From assembly GCA_943358175.1 (NCBI GenBank), contig CALRGV010000002.1, forward strand, positions 51,328 to 115,327: 64,000 nucleotides of DNA, written 5' to 3'. Positions within the stretch are counted from its first letter, which is position 1; every line of letters begins with the position of its first letter. Positions 1-9,077 of the stretch are shown piece by piece. The position numbers were made by a program, and so were the translations under genes. Source of the DNA: Candidatus Peribacteria bacterium. Its GTDB lineage: Bacteria; Patescibacteriota; Gracilibacteria; UBA1369; LOWO2-01-FULL-3. The notes under the pieces were generated by a model that had not been told where the DNA came from, did no database searches, and saw only the letters and a list, made by a program, of their open reading frames with translations.

Positions 1-1003
1 GAAGGTTTAAAGAAATAGTACCCTTCTTTACATGCCTTTGTTTCAAAACTCCTTCTATAATTTCCTGCTTAGTCATCGTAGACTTCTGTCTCAGAAGATC
101 CTCGATAACCTCCGCAACAGTACCTTTTTTATATCCGGACTCCTTCAAAGCATAAAGACCACGACCTACTAAGACAAACTGATCATATCTGATCAATTCA
201 TTATGAACAGCCTGAATAGTAACAACTTTTTTATCAAAACCGGACTCGGAAATCTTATTTGCAATTTCGACGAAATGCAAAGGACGATTTTCCCTCTTAA
301 GTACAATATAAGACTTATCGCGAATACTCTTAGGATTAATATGTCTCCAAGTCATCAAACCAAATGCTCCTTCCATTCTCTTCACTCTCTTATCTATTTC
401 TAGAGTAGATACAATCATTGGATCAATATAACCACTCAACTTTTCAGCCAAAACCTGTCTAACCTGAATAACCAGCTTCGCATCGCTCAAAACATCAGCA
501 CGTTTTTTCAAAACTTTTATACCTACAGTAATTACACTGTTTATCAAAGCCATATCAATAGTCTTCAAACGCCAGAAAGGATTATAAACATTAGTTTTTT
601 CAACCAATTCAACATTTGAATTAATACTAAGAGCCAAGCTTATAATATTAGCATCCACATGCTCAGTAGACTTTATGAAATTCAAAATCTCAGCAATCAA
701 CTTAACTTCAGACAAAACACCACCATGATCACTAATCAGCTTATCGGCAATATCATTTACAAGATTCAATTTAGTAGTTTGAACGGTTCTACGCAACTTA
801 CCGAGAGCAATCTTTTCAATCTGGCGGATTCTCTCTCTGGTCACGGAAAAATGTTGTCCAATACTTTCCAAAGTTCGCTTAGGTTTATTATCTAAACTGA
901 AACGCTGAACAATAACATCCTTTTCCTTAGTGGTAAGGACCATGAACATGTCCTCTATAACTTCAGCTAGATTAACCGGTAATACTATTGGATCTTGAGT
1001 CAT
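1..1003 (-). CDS. Sigma-70 region 4-like HTH + HARE-HTH type protein, C-terminus runs off the window (paralogue of 16890-17969)
   Basis: Minus-strand translation from ATG at 1003: MTQDPIVLPVNLAEVIEDMFMVLTTKEKDVIVQRFSLDNKPKRTLESIGQHFSVTRERIRQIEKIALGKLRR (sigma region 4.2 signature); open to the window edge; not in the ORF track because it is truncated. Confidence 0.85.
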   Translation of the reverse strand, partial: MTQDPIVLPVNLAEVIEDMFMVLTTKEKDVIVQRFSLDNKPKRTLESIGQHFSVTRERIRQIEKIALGKLRRTVQTTKLNLVNDIADKLISDHGGVLSEVKLIAEILNFIKSTEHVDANIISLALSINSNVELVEKTNVYNPFWRLKTIDMALINSVITVGIKVLKKRADVLSDAKLVIQVRQVLAEKLSGYIDPMIVSTLEIDKRVKRMEGAFGLMTWRHINPKSIRDKSYIVLKRENRPLHFVEIANKISESGFDKKVVTIQAVHNELIRYDQFVLVGRGLYALKESGYKKGTVAEVIEDLLRQKSTMTKQEIIEGVLKQRHVKKGTISLNL

Positions 1004-1214
1004 GGGACGATAATTTAATTCTATACAACTACGATAGCAGTAAGATATTATTTACTCATTACAATGTCAAGCAAGAAATTTGCACTTAACGCAATATTAT
1101 TTTAAAGATAAAGATAGTAGAAACTAAATTACGCCACATTTTTAAATTAGTCAAATAGATTTTTCTTATTGCAAAAAGAACTCTAGGAAGTAAAATGATC
1201 CAGCTACCGCACAT

Positions 1215-1299
1215 GGGCGAGTGGCGAAACTGGCAGACGCACTAGCCTTAGGAGCTAGCGACGCAAGTCATAAGGGTTCAAGTCCCTTCTCGCCCACCA
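1215..1299 (+). tRNA. tRNA-Leu (anticodon TAG), CCA encoded
   Basis: GGGCGAG...CTCGCCC acceptor, anticodon stem CTAGC-CTTAGGA-GCTAG, T-arm AGGGTTCAAGTCCCT, ACCA end. Confidence 0.93.
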
Positions 1300-1305
1300 A
1301 AAAAT

Positions 1306-1378
1306 TTGCTACTGCAAATTTTTGCGCCTGCCCCAAAGCAGGCATAGCAATAAGGTTTTGCGCAAGCAAAACACCTTA
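1306..1378. repeat. Two consecutive hairpins directly downstream of tRNA-Leu
   Basis: TTGCTA...GCCTGC/GCAGGC...TAGCAA (1306-1350), then TAAGGTTTTGC-GCAA-GCAAAACACCTTA (1351-1378). Confidence 0.7.
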
Positions 1379-1512
1379 TCCCACAATCCTCAAACTCATA
1401 TCCAAACTCTGTATTCCGGACGTCAGACAGCCCATAGAAATAATATCTACGCCTGTTTTAGCGTAGTCTAAGACGGTTTTTTCATTAATACGGCCGGAAG
1501 CCTCTAAAAAGG
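1376..1512 (-). pseudogene. Fragment of nadC 3' end (C-terminal ~44 codons, in frame), left copy of direct repeat flanking the island
   Basis: 1382-1512 matches 10380-10509 with about 6 substitutions and 1 indel; encodes FLEASGRINEKTVLDYAKTGVDIISMGCLTSGIQSLDMSLRIVG*. Confidence 0.88.
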
Positions 1513-1577
1513 CTTGTTTGTCGTGAATTGTGGTCTTTTTGCCTTGCATGCCGTCCGTGTAAGAAGCGTAAGAGGTT

Positions 1578-1644
1578 GATACAGAAATAGACCAGTTTTA
1601 AGTTTGCGGAAGGCGCAAACAACTGGTCTTTAAGACTCTGTATC
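1578..1644. repeat. Long imperfect hairpin downstream of the RmuC-like gene
   Basis: GATACAG...ACCAGTT..GTTTGCG/CGCAAAC..AACTGGT...CTGTATC. Confidence 0.65.
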
Positions 1645-1684
1645 TTCACAAGTAATTATACTGGTTTGGAATAGGAGGGCAACT

Positions 1685-2900
1685 TTATTTACCATCTCCT
1701 TCAAGAATAGGCCTAACGGAGTGAATATCTTGAGCTGGAATTTGTGCCTTAGGAGCGGTCAATTCTTCAATCTTATCTTGTTGAACTTGGGTATCAATCA
1801 TGAGCGTTTTAATGTCACTCGGCGCAAAGTGCTGAATACGCATTTTGCTCTTTTTTAATGCGATCTCTTCTTTGATATCTTTCTTCAAATTGTTTGCTTT
1901 GGAAAGGACAGATACTCCGCTTTGTGATGCCAATAAGTCGAGGGCATTTCTCATATTGATATGGTGATCAAATTCAGCTATCAAATTTACAATATTCTCT
2001 CTATCTCTGGGATCCATCTGTTCAGCAAGTTCATAGGCACTTAATTTCTTAAATGTAGACAGGAGTACTGGTATGGCATCTGGAGATATAATGAAAAACT
2101 CGTAACTCTGTTCATGAAAATGTGTTTTCGTTAAGGATTGCATTGCCTCCGTAGGCACCACGAAAAAAACTGTAGGATAAATCTTTGGGTTATTATTTAT
2201 CTTTTCTACGGTTCCTTTGACGTTGGTATTCACATAATTTTGGAGATTATCTGATTTTGACATCTTGGCATCAAAAATCACATACTGTCCTAAAAATTCA
2301 ATCATAAAATCAGGCTTAAGCTTGCCACCAAAGCCTTCTGGCAAATTTTTATTATCATAAGTCTCAAAGTTGTATTGTGGCGCTTTGCACAGCTCAAGCA
2401 ATTGAGCCTTCACATTTTCTTCGTGGTCAGCCCACATTCGATCACGCTCATCTTTCTCGCGTTGATCACGTTCCTCATCTTCTTTACGAACCCTCTTTTT
2501 CTCATCATCAAGCGCAGCCTTGGCCTCATCTAATTTTTGTATCCTATTTTCAAACTCTTTCATTTTTCTATCTTCTTCAGCCTGGAATTTTGAAAGGTCT
2601 TTCGCAAGCCTCTCCTTCTCCTTAAGAGCATTGTCACTGTCAGCTTTAAGAGTAGTTTTTTTCTGCAAATAGCTGTTTATTTTCACCAGCCAATTCATCC
2701 TTTTTTGTCTTTTCACTCTGCAACTCCTGAGATAATTCTCCAACCTTTTGATCTTTTTGGCTCAATTCGGCCTTCAAATGTGCATTTTCTTCAATAAACT
2801 TATTCTCGTTATTCGCCTCTTTTTTGGGTTTTAAAAGAAGATAAATGACCGCACCAATCCCAAGTAGCAATAAGATCAAAAGGATATCAGTTGTATTCAT
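1685..2900 (-). CDS. RmuC-like protein: N-terminal TM, coiled coil, PD-(D/E)XK-like domain; split by an apparent +1 frameshift at an A7 run (about 2654-2662)
   Basis: ORFs 2646-2951 (real start probably MNTTDILLILLLL at 2900) and 1685-2743 join as ...GENKQLFAEK|TTLKADSDNALKEKERL...; PDFMIEFLGQYVIFDAK motif. Confidence 0.7.
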
Positions 2901-2908
2901 AAAAAAAG

Positions 2909-5900
2909 TTAATAAGATAATGTCCCTTTGCAATAAGGGAATTTTGAACATCCATAAAACTTACCTCTACGACCATTTCTCAAGATCATACGAGCGCTAC
3001 AGCGTGGACAATTTTTGTCGCTTAAAATAGGCGCAGGTTTGGATGTAGCCGTTTTAATCCTGTTACCTTTGCACTGGTTGCAAAACCTACCATAGCCAGT
3101 GATCAAAGTAGTATCCCTGAAGTCCTGAATGGTTCTTACTTCTTTGCATTTTGGGCATTCTCGCATCTCTCCATTCTGCAATCCCTCAATGGTACAGTGG
3201 ATATTTGATAGAGGAGAACTCGCATTATCAGGAGTTTTGAGCAAACGCCCAATTCTCTCATCAAAGGTCGCTATCGGATTTTCTCCGCTGTTAAATTTAT
3301 TGATTCGCAAAAACTTATAACCATAACTCTCTAGTATTTTCTGACGATACACATCATCGTCGGAATAATAATTTTGATAGTTGAACTCATTTACTGCTTC
3401 TACGTCTTGAAAATGCTCTAGAAAACCGTCGTACTCAATGATGATTTTGTGTTCTTTATGCCGTTCATCTGTATAAATCAAAAGAAAATCAACCTTGTAA
3501 GCTGGATGCGTGTACATACGGTCTAATTGCTTGAGGTATTTTCCAATTTCAAACTGAGGCATAAATTCAATCGTATCTTTGTGTTGCTGCCAAAACTTTG
3601 TCTGATAAAACCAATTCAGCACTACTGGCTCCATCTTTGATTTCTCATCAACTTCAGAAACACTGTGTTCTTTTGCTGCCTCATCGAGCATGTATTTATA
3701 ATGTCTCAAGGCTTCTCCTGCTGAGCCATTATAATCTTCGAGTGGCTTACTCAACACGAAGTGCATAAGCTCTTTTGCGCGGCTAAAACCAACGTTTAAA
3801 CGATGTGCTTTTATCTGCCCATCCTCTTCAATATCTACACTGCTCAAATCTTTAATAAATACACCCCAGAGCTTATCGCTATGCATCGAAGCCACCATCG
3901 AGTAATAGATAATGTCACGTTCCTCGCCTTGGCATGTGTCAAAGGTCATTATCTTGAGCTGTAATTTATCTTGGAAGCAATCCCACTCTGGCATTTTCCC
4001 GATCATTTCTACTAGAAGTTTCTGCTGATTTGTATGAGGCGTGATTATACCGACACTCACAGCCTTACCTTCTTCTTTTAGTCTCTTGAGTTCAGAGATA
4101 ATAAAATCGACTTCTTTTGCATTAGTATTCGGATAGAGTTCGTCTTCTACGGTGGGCTCAACATACGAAAATTTAATCACATCGTTGATGGATTTACCCC
4201 TAATTTTCATTACCTGCAAACTCTCTTGATAGAAATATTTATTGGAGTAAGAAATAATTTCCTTGTAGCCTCTGAAGTGCTTCAGCAACTGGATATTGTA
4301 GTTGCTGATAAACTCGAAAAACTCAAGAATAGAGGTCTTTATATTAAATTTATTGAGCCTCTCAAGCTTGATTGCGTCAGTAGAAACATGGCTCTTAAAG
4401 CACATACTTAACCCATTGAGATACTCTCGGTTCGTATCGCTACGTGCCTGTCCTGCTTTAACGTTACTAAATTGTTTTTTATCCCCAAGTATTAAAACCT
4501 TTTTTGCGCGCAATAGTGCAGGGAACGCCTGCGCTATGCTTACTTGTGATGCTTCATCAATGACAACTAAATCAAATATTTCTGGTTCTAGCGGAATATA
4601 CTCCGCATAGTCCCTAATACCCGCTAAAATGCACGGAAACGCCTCTTTAAGCTTCTTAAACTCATCTCTTGGGAACCTCTGCCTATTCTTAATGATGTTT
4701 CGTAAAGTCTGGGCATCACTACGGTTATGTTCGTAGAAATCTATCAGTCGTCCATCAAGCAGATATGTTACCTGTGTCGTAACCAAATCCTCGATCTGCT
4801 TCATACGGGCGGCATAGTCTAGTTCAGGGATGCCCGAGAAATCTTGGCTTATCTTTTGCTTTAGGTTTAAGTATCTGATCTGCTTATCAAATTCCAACTC
4901 AGGTGATTCAATCATTTCATTATTTATTATCGTGGCAAATTGATCAGTATTAATACCAATTTTCTTTGCTGTATTTGGATACTTCACAATAATTTCTTTA
5001 AGACACTCAACGTCTTCATTGAGGGCAACAATCGTCTGTACGATTTGCGTAAAGTTTTCGTCAGTTAATAGTTTGTGAGCCACTGAAATGTAATCAAAAT
5101 CTCCAGTACTTTTTTTGCCAATATCAGCTCCGAGTTGATGAGCAAAACTAAAAATATCGTGTATGTTTTTGAGCTCCTGAAGTTGCTCATGAGGGCTCAA
5201 TAATGAGCTATGAATAAAGCTTTGTTTAAAACTTACATCAATCTCATCTGCCGCTTTTTTATTGAATAGATATCCCACTAACCAATGTTTTAATTTTGAA
5301 TACTTTTGAATAAAATGCTGGAGCCTTGATAAATCTTTGCTGCTAAATTGCGAAAATTTGTTGATCGAACTAATCTTATTAGAGAATGATGTTTTTATTT
5401 TTTGGATACTTTCCAAAGTCAGTAACAAAAACTGGAAGAATTTTTGGCACTCATCAAGTGTTTTTATGGCTTTAGGATCTACTTCAAGAAGTGCAAATAG
5501 ATTCTTTGCCTCGCCAGAAGTTAGTGTATTCCTAATCTGAGATAGAGAGCTTCTTAAATCTCCCAATTCGATTGCAGCCTCATTTTGCTTGGCTAATTCA
5601 TCGATGTCGAAAATCAAATCCTTATCCCTAAAATAAAGTTCCAGATCAAAGTACTCATGAATTTCTCTTATGCTTATATTGTCATAGGCGAGAATCTCAG
5701 CTTCCAAATCTTCTTTCAGGGAATTACTTGATTTGGTAATTGTTTCTTCTACAGTCTCATGATCCTTTTTGACAGCTCGATAGTGGGTTTTTACACCCTC
5801 AATAGCACTTTGAGCAAGAATTGAATTATATGTGTTGCCAGTTTTACCAAGCCTCAAGATTGGATTTTGAAAATTCTTATCGTATCGAACTTTGTTCATT

Positions 5901-7432
5901 GTTTGGGTAATCTTGTCCTCAACAACATCCAGTGCCTCCTTTTTATCGGAGAGCACTAACACTGATTGGTTTTTCAAAATTGCATCAAAAATAATCGCCG
6001 TGATGGTGTGACTTTTTCCTGTACCTGGCGGCCCAGCAACCACAATATAGTTGCAACCATCTTTGCGAACAGCAGACAAAATTTGCCGTTGTTCGCTATT
6101 GAGTGGTATCGGACTTTCATACACAAGCCTATCTGGGGAGTCTGTACCATCCCATTCGTCCTCTATACCTGGATTAAATGGTTCAGGGTTCTTGTGAACA
6201 AAGTTATCGATTAGCTTATTAAAAATTTCAGCAAGAATACCTCCTTCCTGGCTTAATTGTTGGAGAATTTCCTCATAGTCATTTACTAATGCTTCGTCTG
6301 ATTTATCAAATAAACAGACATAGGAACTATTGGAAATACGCACGGAAGCGCCTTTCGCAATACTGAATTCCTCGCTTGAGAAATCCACTGTGCTATCGAT
6401 TCCAAAAAAATGAGAAAGTTCATTGAGGATACCATTGATAATTTGAGGAAAATCACTCTTGTGTTGTGACAGATAGATAATACGCTCTGTTATGGTCTCT
6501 AAATTACCCATCGTTCCTTTTTGGGCATTGTGCTCCTGTACAATGAATTCTAAAGCCTTTTTGTTGATGTAAACTTGTGCATCAAATTCAATATTAAGCG
6601 TGTCTCCCTCCCTACGTGTAGCAAATGGGATATAAAAGACAGGATATTTGATATTGTTGAATGAAATGTCCCCGAAATAGAGGTAAAAATCTTGCTTGTC
6701 CAAAATGCTCTTATTGCGATCCATCTCGAATAATTCAAGGAAAAAATCAGCCACCTGAAGATTTTCAAAGAAGGAGACTAGATTGCCTTTCACGTCTTGA
6801 GGCACAAATACCGATTTCAGCTCCTTTATAAGATTGACCTTCTCTTGTGCGATAAGGAGATTCAATATTTCTGATATTTTGTTCTCCATCAAGCGAAGAA
6901 TAACTGCAGTCAGCTCCTCTTCAATGAGATAGATGTTATCTTCATCGCCAAGATTGAGGTTCTGTAATGGCTTTTCAATGCTTTCTACAAAAGGATGCAC
7001 AAGTGCACTACCAAGAATTTTTGCAGCTCCCTCTACAGAATTGGTAAGCGCTACGTCGTATTCTTTCGCGTACAATGTGCCTGCCTTTTCTATTGCATCA
7101 GCGACTCTCTCGGTAACAGTACTGATTTCCGCATTGGTAATTTTTCCAATTTGGAGTTTTATTAAATCAAGCAAATTCTTAGGCAGATTCGTTTTGTACA
7201 CGCCTTTTTCTACCTTGTTCAGAACTTCTTTATCAAAACTCTTATTAATGAGTTTTGACACTATCTTGTTGAAAGATGGATACTTTTGAAGGTTTAAACC
7301 AATGAGCAAATTGTCATTATTGCGGAATTTGATGCTACGACGCGGAAACTTATGTTTATGGAAATCCGTTTCCAGAAAATCCATAAAATATTTGGCAACT
7401 TCCTTGATAAATAAAAGAGGGTTTTTCTCCAT
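2909..7432 (-). CDS. SF1 (Dna2/UPF1-type, AAA_11/AAA_12) helicase with C-terminal VSR/DUF559-like endonuclease domain and Zn ribbons
   Basis: Walker A VVAGPPGTGKSHT, DEAS box FDLVVIDEASQVS, C-terminal LNVGFSRAKE; KVDFLLIYTD..KIIIEYDG.. nuclease-like motif; CPKC-CNQC and CPRC-C(x)CK topoisomerase-type Zn ribbon. Confidence 0.85.
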   Translation of the reverse strand: MEKNPLLFIKEVAKYFMDFLETDFHKHKFPRRSIKFRNNDNLLIGLNLQKYPSFNKIVSKLINKSFDKEVLNKVEKGVYKTNLPKNLLDLIKLQIGKITNAEISTVTERVADAIEKAGTLYAKEYDVALTNSVEGAAKILGSALVHPFVESIEKPLQNLNLGDEDNIYLIEEELTAVILRLMENKISEILNLLIAQEKVNLIKELKSVFVPQDVKGNLVSFFENLQVADFFLELFEMDRNKSILDKQDFYLYFGDISFNNIKYPVFYIPFATRREGDTLNIEFDAQVYINKKALEFIVQEHNAQKGTMGNLETITERIIYLSQHKSDFPQIINGILNELSHFFGIDSTVDFSSEEFSIAKGASVRISNSSYVCLFDKSDEALVNDYEEILQQLSQEGGILAEIFNKLIDNFVHKNPEPFNPGIEDEWDGTDSPDRLVYESPIPLNSEQRQILSAVRKDGCNYIVVAGPPGTGKSHTITAIIFDAILKNQSVLVLSDKKEALDVVEDKITQTMNKVRYDKNFQNPILRLGKTGNTYNSILAQSAIEGVKTHYRAVKKDHETVEETITKSSNSLKEDLEAEILAYDNISIREIHEYFDLELYFRDKDLIFDIDELAKQNEAAIELGDLRSSLSQIRNTLTSGEAKNLFALLEVDPKAIKTLDECQKFFQFLLLTLESIQKIKTSFSNKISSINKFSQFSSKDLSRLQHFIQKYSKLKHWLVGYLFNKKAADEIDVSFKQSFIHSSLLSPHEQLQELKNIHDIFSFAHQLGADIGKKSTGDFDYISVAHKLLTDENFTQIVQTIVALNEDVECLKEIIVKYPNTAKKIGINTDQFATIINNEMIESPELEFDKQIRYLNLKQKISQDFSGIPELDYAARMKQIEDLVTTQVTYLLDGRLIDFYEHNRSDAQTLRNIIKNRQRFPRDEFKKLKEAFPCILAGIRDYAEYIPLEPEIFDLVVIDEASQVSIAQAFPALLRAKKVLILGDKKQFSNVKAGQARSDTNREYLNGLSMCFKSHVSTDAIKLERLNKFNIKTSILEFFEFISNYNIQLLKHFRGYKEIISYSNKYFYQESLQVMKIRGKSINDVIKFSYVEPTVEDELYPNTNAKEVDFIISELKRLKEEGKAVSVGIITPHTNQQKLLVEMIGKMPEWDCFQDKLQLKIMTFDTCQGEERDIIYYSMVASMHSDKLWGVFIKDLSSVDIEEDGQIKAHRLNVGFSRAKELMHFVLSKPLEDYNGSAGEALRHYKYMLDEAAKEHSVSEVDEKSKMEPVVLNWFYQTKFWQQHKDTIEFMPQFEIGKYLKQLDRMYTHPAYKVDFLLIYTDERHKEHKIIIEYDGFLEHFQDVEAVNEFNYQNYYSDDDVYRQKILESYGYKFLRINKFNSGENPIATFDERIGRLLKTPDNASSPLSNIHCTIEGLQNGEMRECPKCKEVRTIQDFRDTTLITGYGRFCNQCKGNRIKTATSKPAPILSDKNCPRCSARMILRNGRRGKFYGCSKFPYCKGTLSY

Positions 7433-7439
7433 AATTCTG

Positions 7440-8576
7440 CTATTTCTTAAGTAAATTTAAGTACTTCTCAAAGGCGAAAAGTCGGTTTCGTTTATACCCA
7501 GTTATCTCCTTTAATATTCCGTATTTAACAAACATATCGACCAACTCATAGGTTGTTTTATTTGCAACGCCTAGCTCCTCTTTGACCTGTTGCATGGTGA
7601 CAACTGGCCTAACAAAGAGATATTTAAGCAATGCTTGTCCAGATTTTGCTCTTTTTCCAAAATTTTCCACCAAAGAAGTATGTAATTCTTCTTTAAGATC
7701 AATTATTCGCTGAAGAGTGCTAACTGCTGCTTCAGCTGTCGCAGTAACGCCATCTAGAAAAAATTTAATCCACCCAAGAAGATCGTTCTTTTCCCTTACG
7801 AGCGACAATTTATCGTAATAAAGCCCTTTGTTTTTCTCAAAAAAATCAGATATGTACAAAAGTGGTTTTTCAAGCACTCCCTGGCTAATAAAATAGAGAA
7901 CAATGAGCAATCGCCCAACTCTTCCATTCCCATCCAAAAAGGGATGAATAGTCTCAAATTGGTAGTGAGCTATAGCAATTTTGATCAAATAAGGAACCTG
8001 AATCTCTTCATTGTGTAAAAATTTCTCAAGATCAGACATCAAATCGTCTACGTGTTCTGCACTTGGTGGAACAAACACCGCATCTTTCGGTGTTAAGCCA
8101 CCAATCCAGTTCTGACTTCGCCTAAACTCCCCAGGCTGCTTGTTCTTGCCTCTTCCATGGGACAATAAGACCTTATGAGCTTCTTTTAAGAGTCTGTTAG
8201 AAAGTGGAATTTTACTTAACTGCTTCAAAGCAAAATCCATAGCCAAAACATATTGATTTACCTCAACCCAATCATCTCTATACTCTGGATCAATATTGAT
8301 CTTATCGGTAAAAGCCTCTTCAATATTCGTCTTAGTTCCTTCAATTCTACTAGAGGTAACTGCTTCTTTCCTTATGTAAGAGCGAATAAACGTATTGATG
8401 TCGGGTACCAATTTGGCATATGAATTGAGCTCTCCAAGCTTTAAATAGGCTTTTTCCAGCTTTTTCTGTATGACGGAATCAGAAAAAGTGAAGGTATGAT
8501 CTACCTTTGCTGGTAAGAAAAACTTGTATTCATAACCCTTTTGCCAGGCTCCTGGATTGAATTTTTCGATCTCCAT
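7440..8576 (-). CDS. Fic family protein (N-terminal inhibitory motif, Fic core, C-terminal winged HTH)
   Basis: HPFLDGNGRVGRLL Fic motif; SSRIEGTKTNIEEA inhibitory-helix-like motif; C-terminal wHTH-like segment. Confidence 0.93.
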   Translation of the reverse strand: MEIEKFNPGAWQKGYEYKFFLPAKVDHTFTFSDSVIQKKLEKAYLKLGELNSYAKLVPDINTFIRSYIRKEAVTSSRIEGTKTNIEEAFTDKINIDPEYRDDWVEVNQYVLAMDFALKQLSKIPLSNRLLKEAHKVLLSHGRGKNKQPGEFRRSQNWIGGLTPKDAVFVPPSAEHVDDLMSDLEKFLHNEEIQVPYLIKIAIAHYQFETIHPFLDGNGRVGRLLIVLYFISQGVLEKPLLYISDFFEKNKGLYYDKLSLVREKNDLLGWIKFFLDGVTATAEAAVSTLQRIIDLKEELHTSLVENFGKRAKSGQALLKYLFVRPVVTMQQVKEELGVANKTTYELVDMFVKYGILKEITGYKRNRLFAFEKYLNLLKK

Positions 8577-8579
8577 GAT

Positions 8580-8607
8580 AGTAGAATATAAAATTCTCTA
8601 TTCTACT
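8580..8607. promoter_or_regulatory. Perfect 9-bp inverted repeat immediately upstream of the Fic start codon; candidate operator
   Basis: AGTAGAATA-taaaattctc-TATTCTACT. Confidence 0.5.
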
Positions 8608-8777
8608 TTACCCTGCTAAAGGGAAATATGCAAATCCTTATTCCACTTTCTTGGTCACGTAAAACAATCTCTCCAATTCCAACAATATGTCAGGTAAAAT
8701 AAAGAGTTTTCTTCAACTGGTCACAACTCGTGGCCACTTCAAAACAAGCAGTTCTACCTCCCGTCCTGCCCTATTAC

Positions 8778-8946
8778 TTAAACCCCCACCACCCGCGCAT
8801 CCTCCACCTGATCCCGCTCCTCCAAGTACACCTCCTCAATAAAGCGCTTCTCTGCGCCAATCTCCCTTACATATCGCTTTTTCTTTAGTTCAGCCGTAAA
8901 ATGAAACTGAAAATAACCATTGGCAGGTATTTGACCAAAAAATGGG
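8778..8946 (-). pseudogene. C-terminal remnant of an unidentified protein truncated next to the tRNA-like gene
   Basis: Open frame without start: PFFGQIPANGYFQFHFTAELKKKRYVREIGAEKRFIEEVYLEERDQVEDARVVGV*. Confidence 0.45.
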
Positions 8947-9052
8947 GGGGGTATAGCTCAATGGTAGAGCCTCATTCTGAATTGCTTATATTGCTTAAAA
9001 TATCGGCAGCTCAGAAATGACTGCACGGGTTCGATTCCCGTTACCTCCACCA
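8947..9052 (+). tRNA. tRNA-Ala-type acceptor / tRNA-like gene with ~32-nt expansion in the anticodon arm; amino-acid identity unproven
   Basis: GGGGGTA/TACCTCC acceptor with G3:T70 and A73-CCA, D-arm GCTC-AATGGTA-GAGC, anticodon-stem TCATT/AATGA, T-arm ACGGG-TTCGATT-CCCGT; 106 nt including CCA. Confidence 0.75.
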
Positions 9053-9077
9053 CAAAAATATAAAAAGTTAATTTATT

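Noticed and set aside
1221-1466. 81-aa plus-strand ORF
   Set aside because: Reads through tRNA-Leu, the hairpin block and the nadC fragment antisense; spurious.
2377-2625. 82-aa plus-strand ORF antisense to the RmuC-like gene
   Set aside because: Antisense to a coiled-coil coding region with no recognisable family; chance frame.
2654-2662. Possible classical -1 programmed frameshift at A AAA AAC
   Set aside because: The -1 frame does not match the downstream ORF; the required shift is +1 (or loss of one A).
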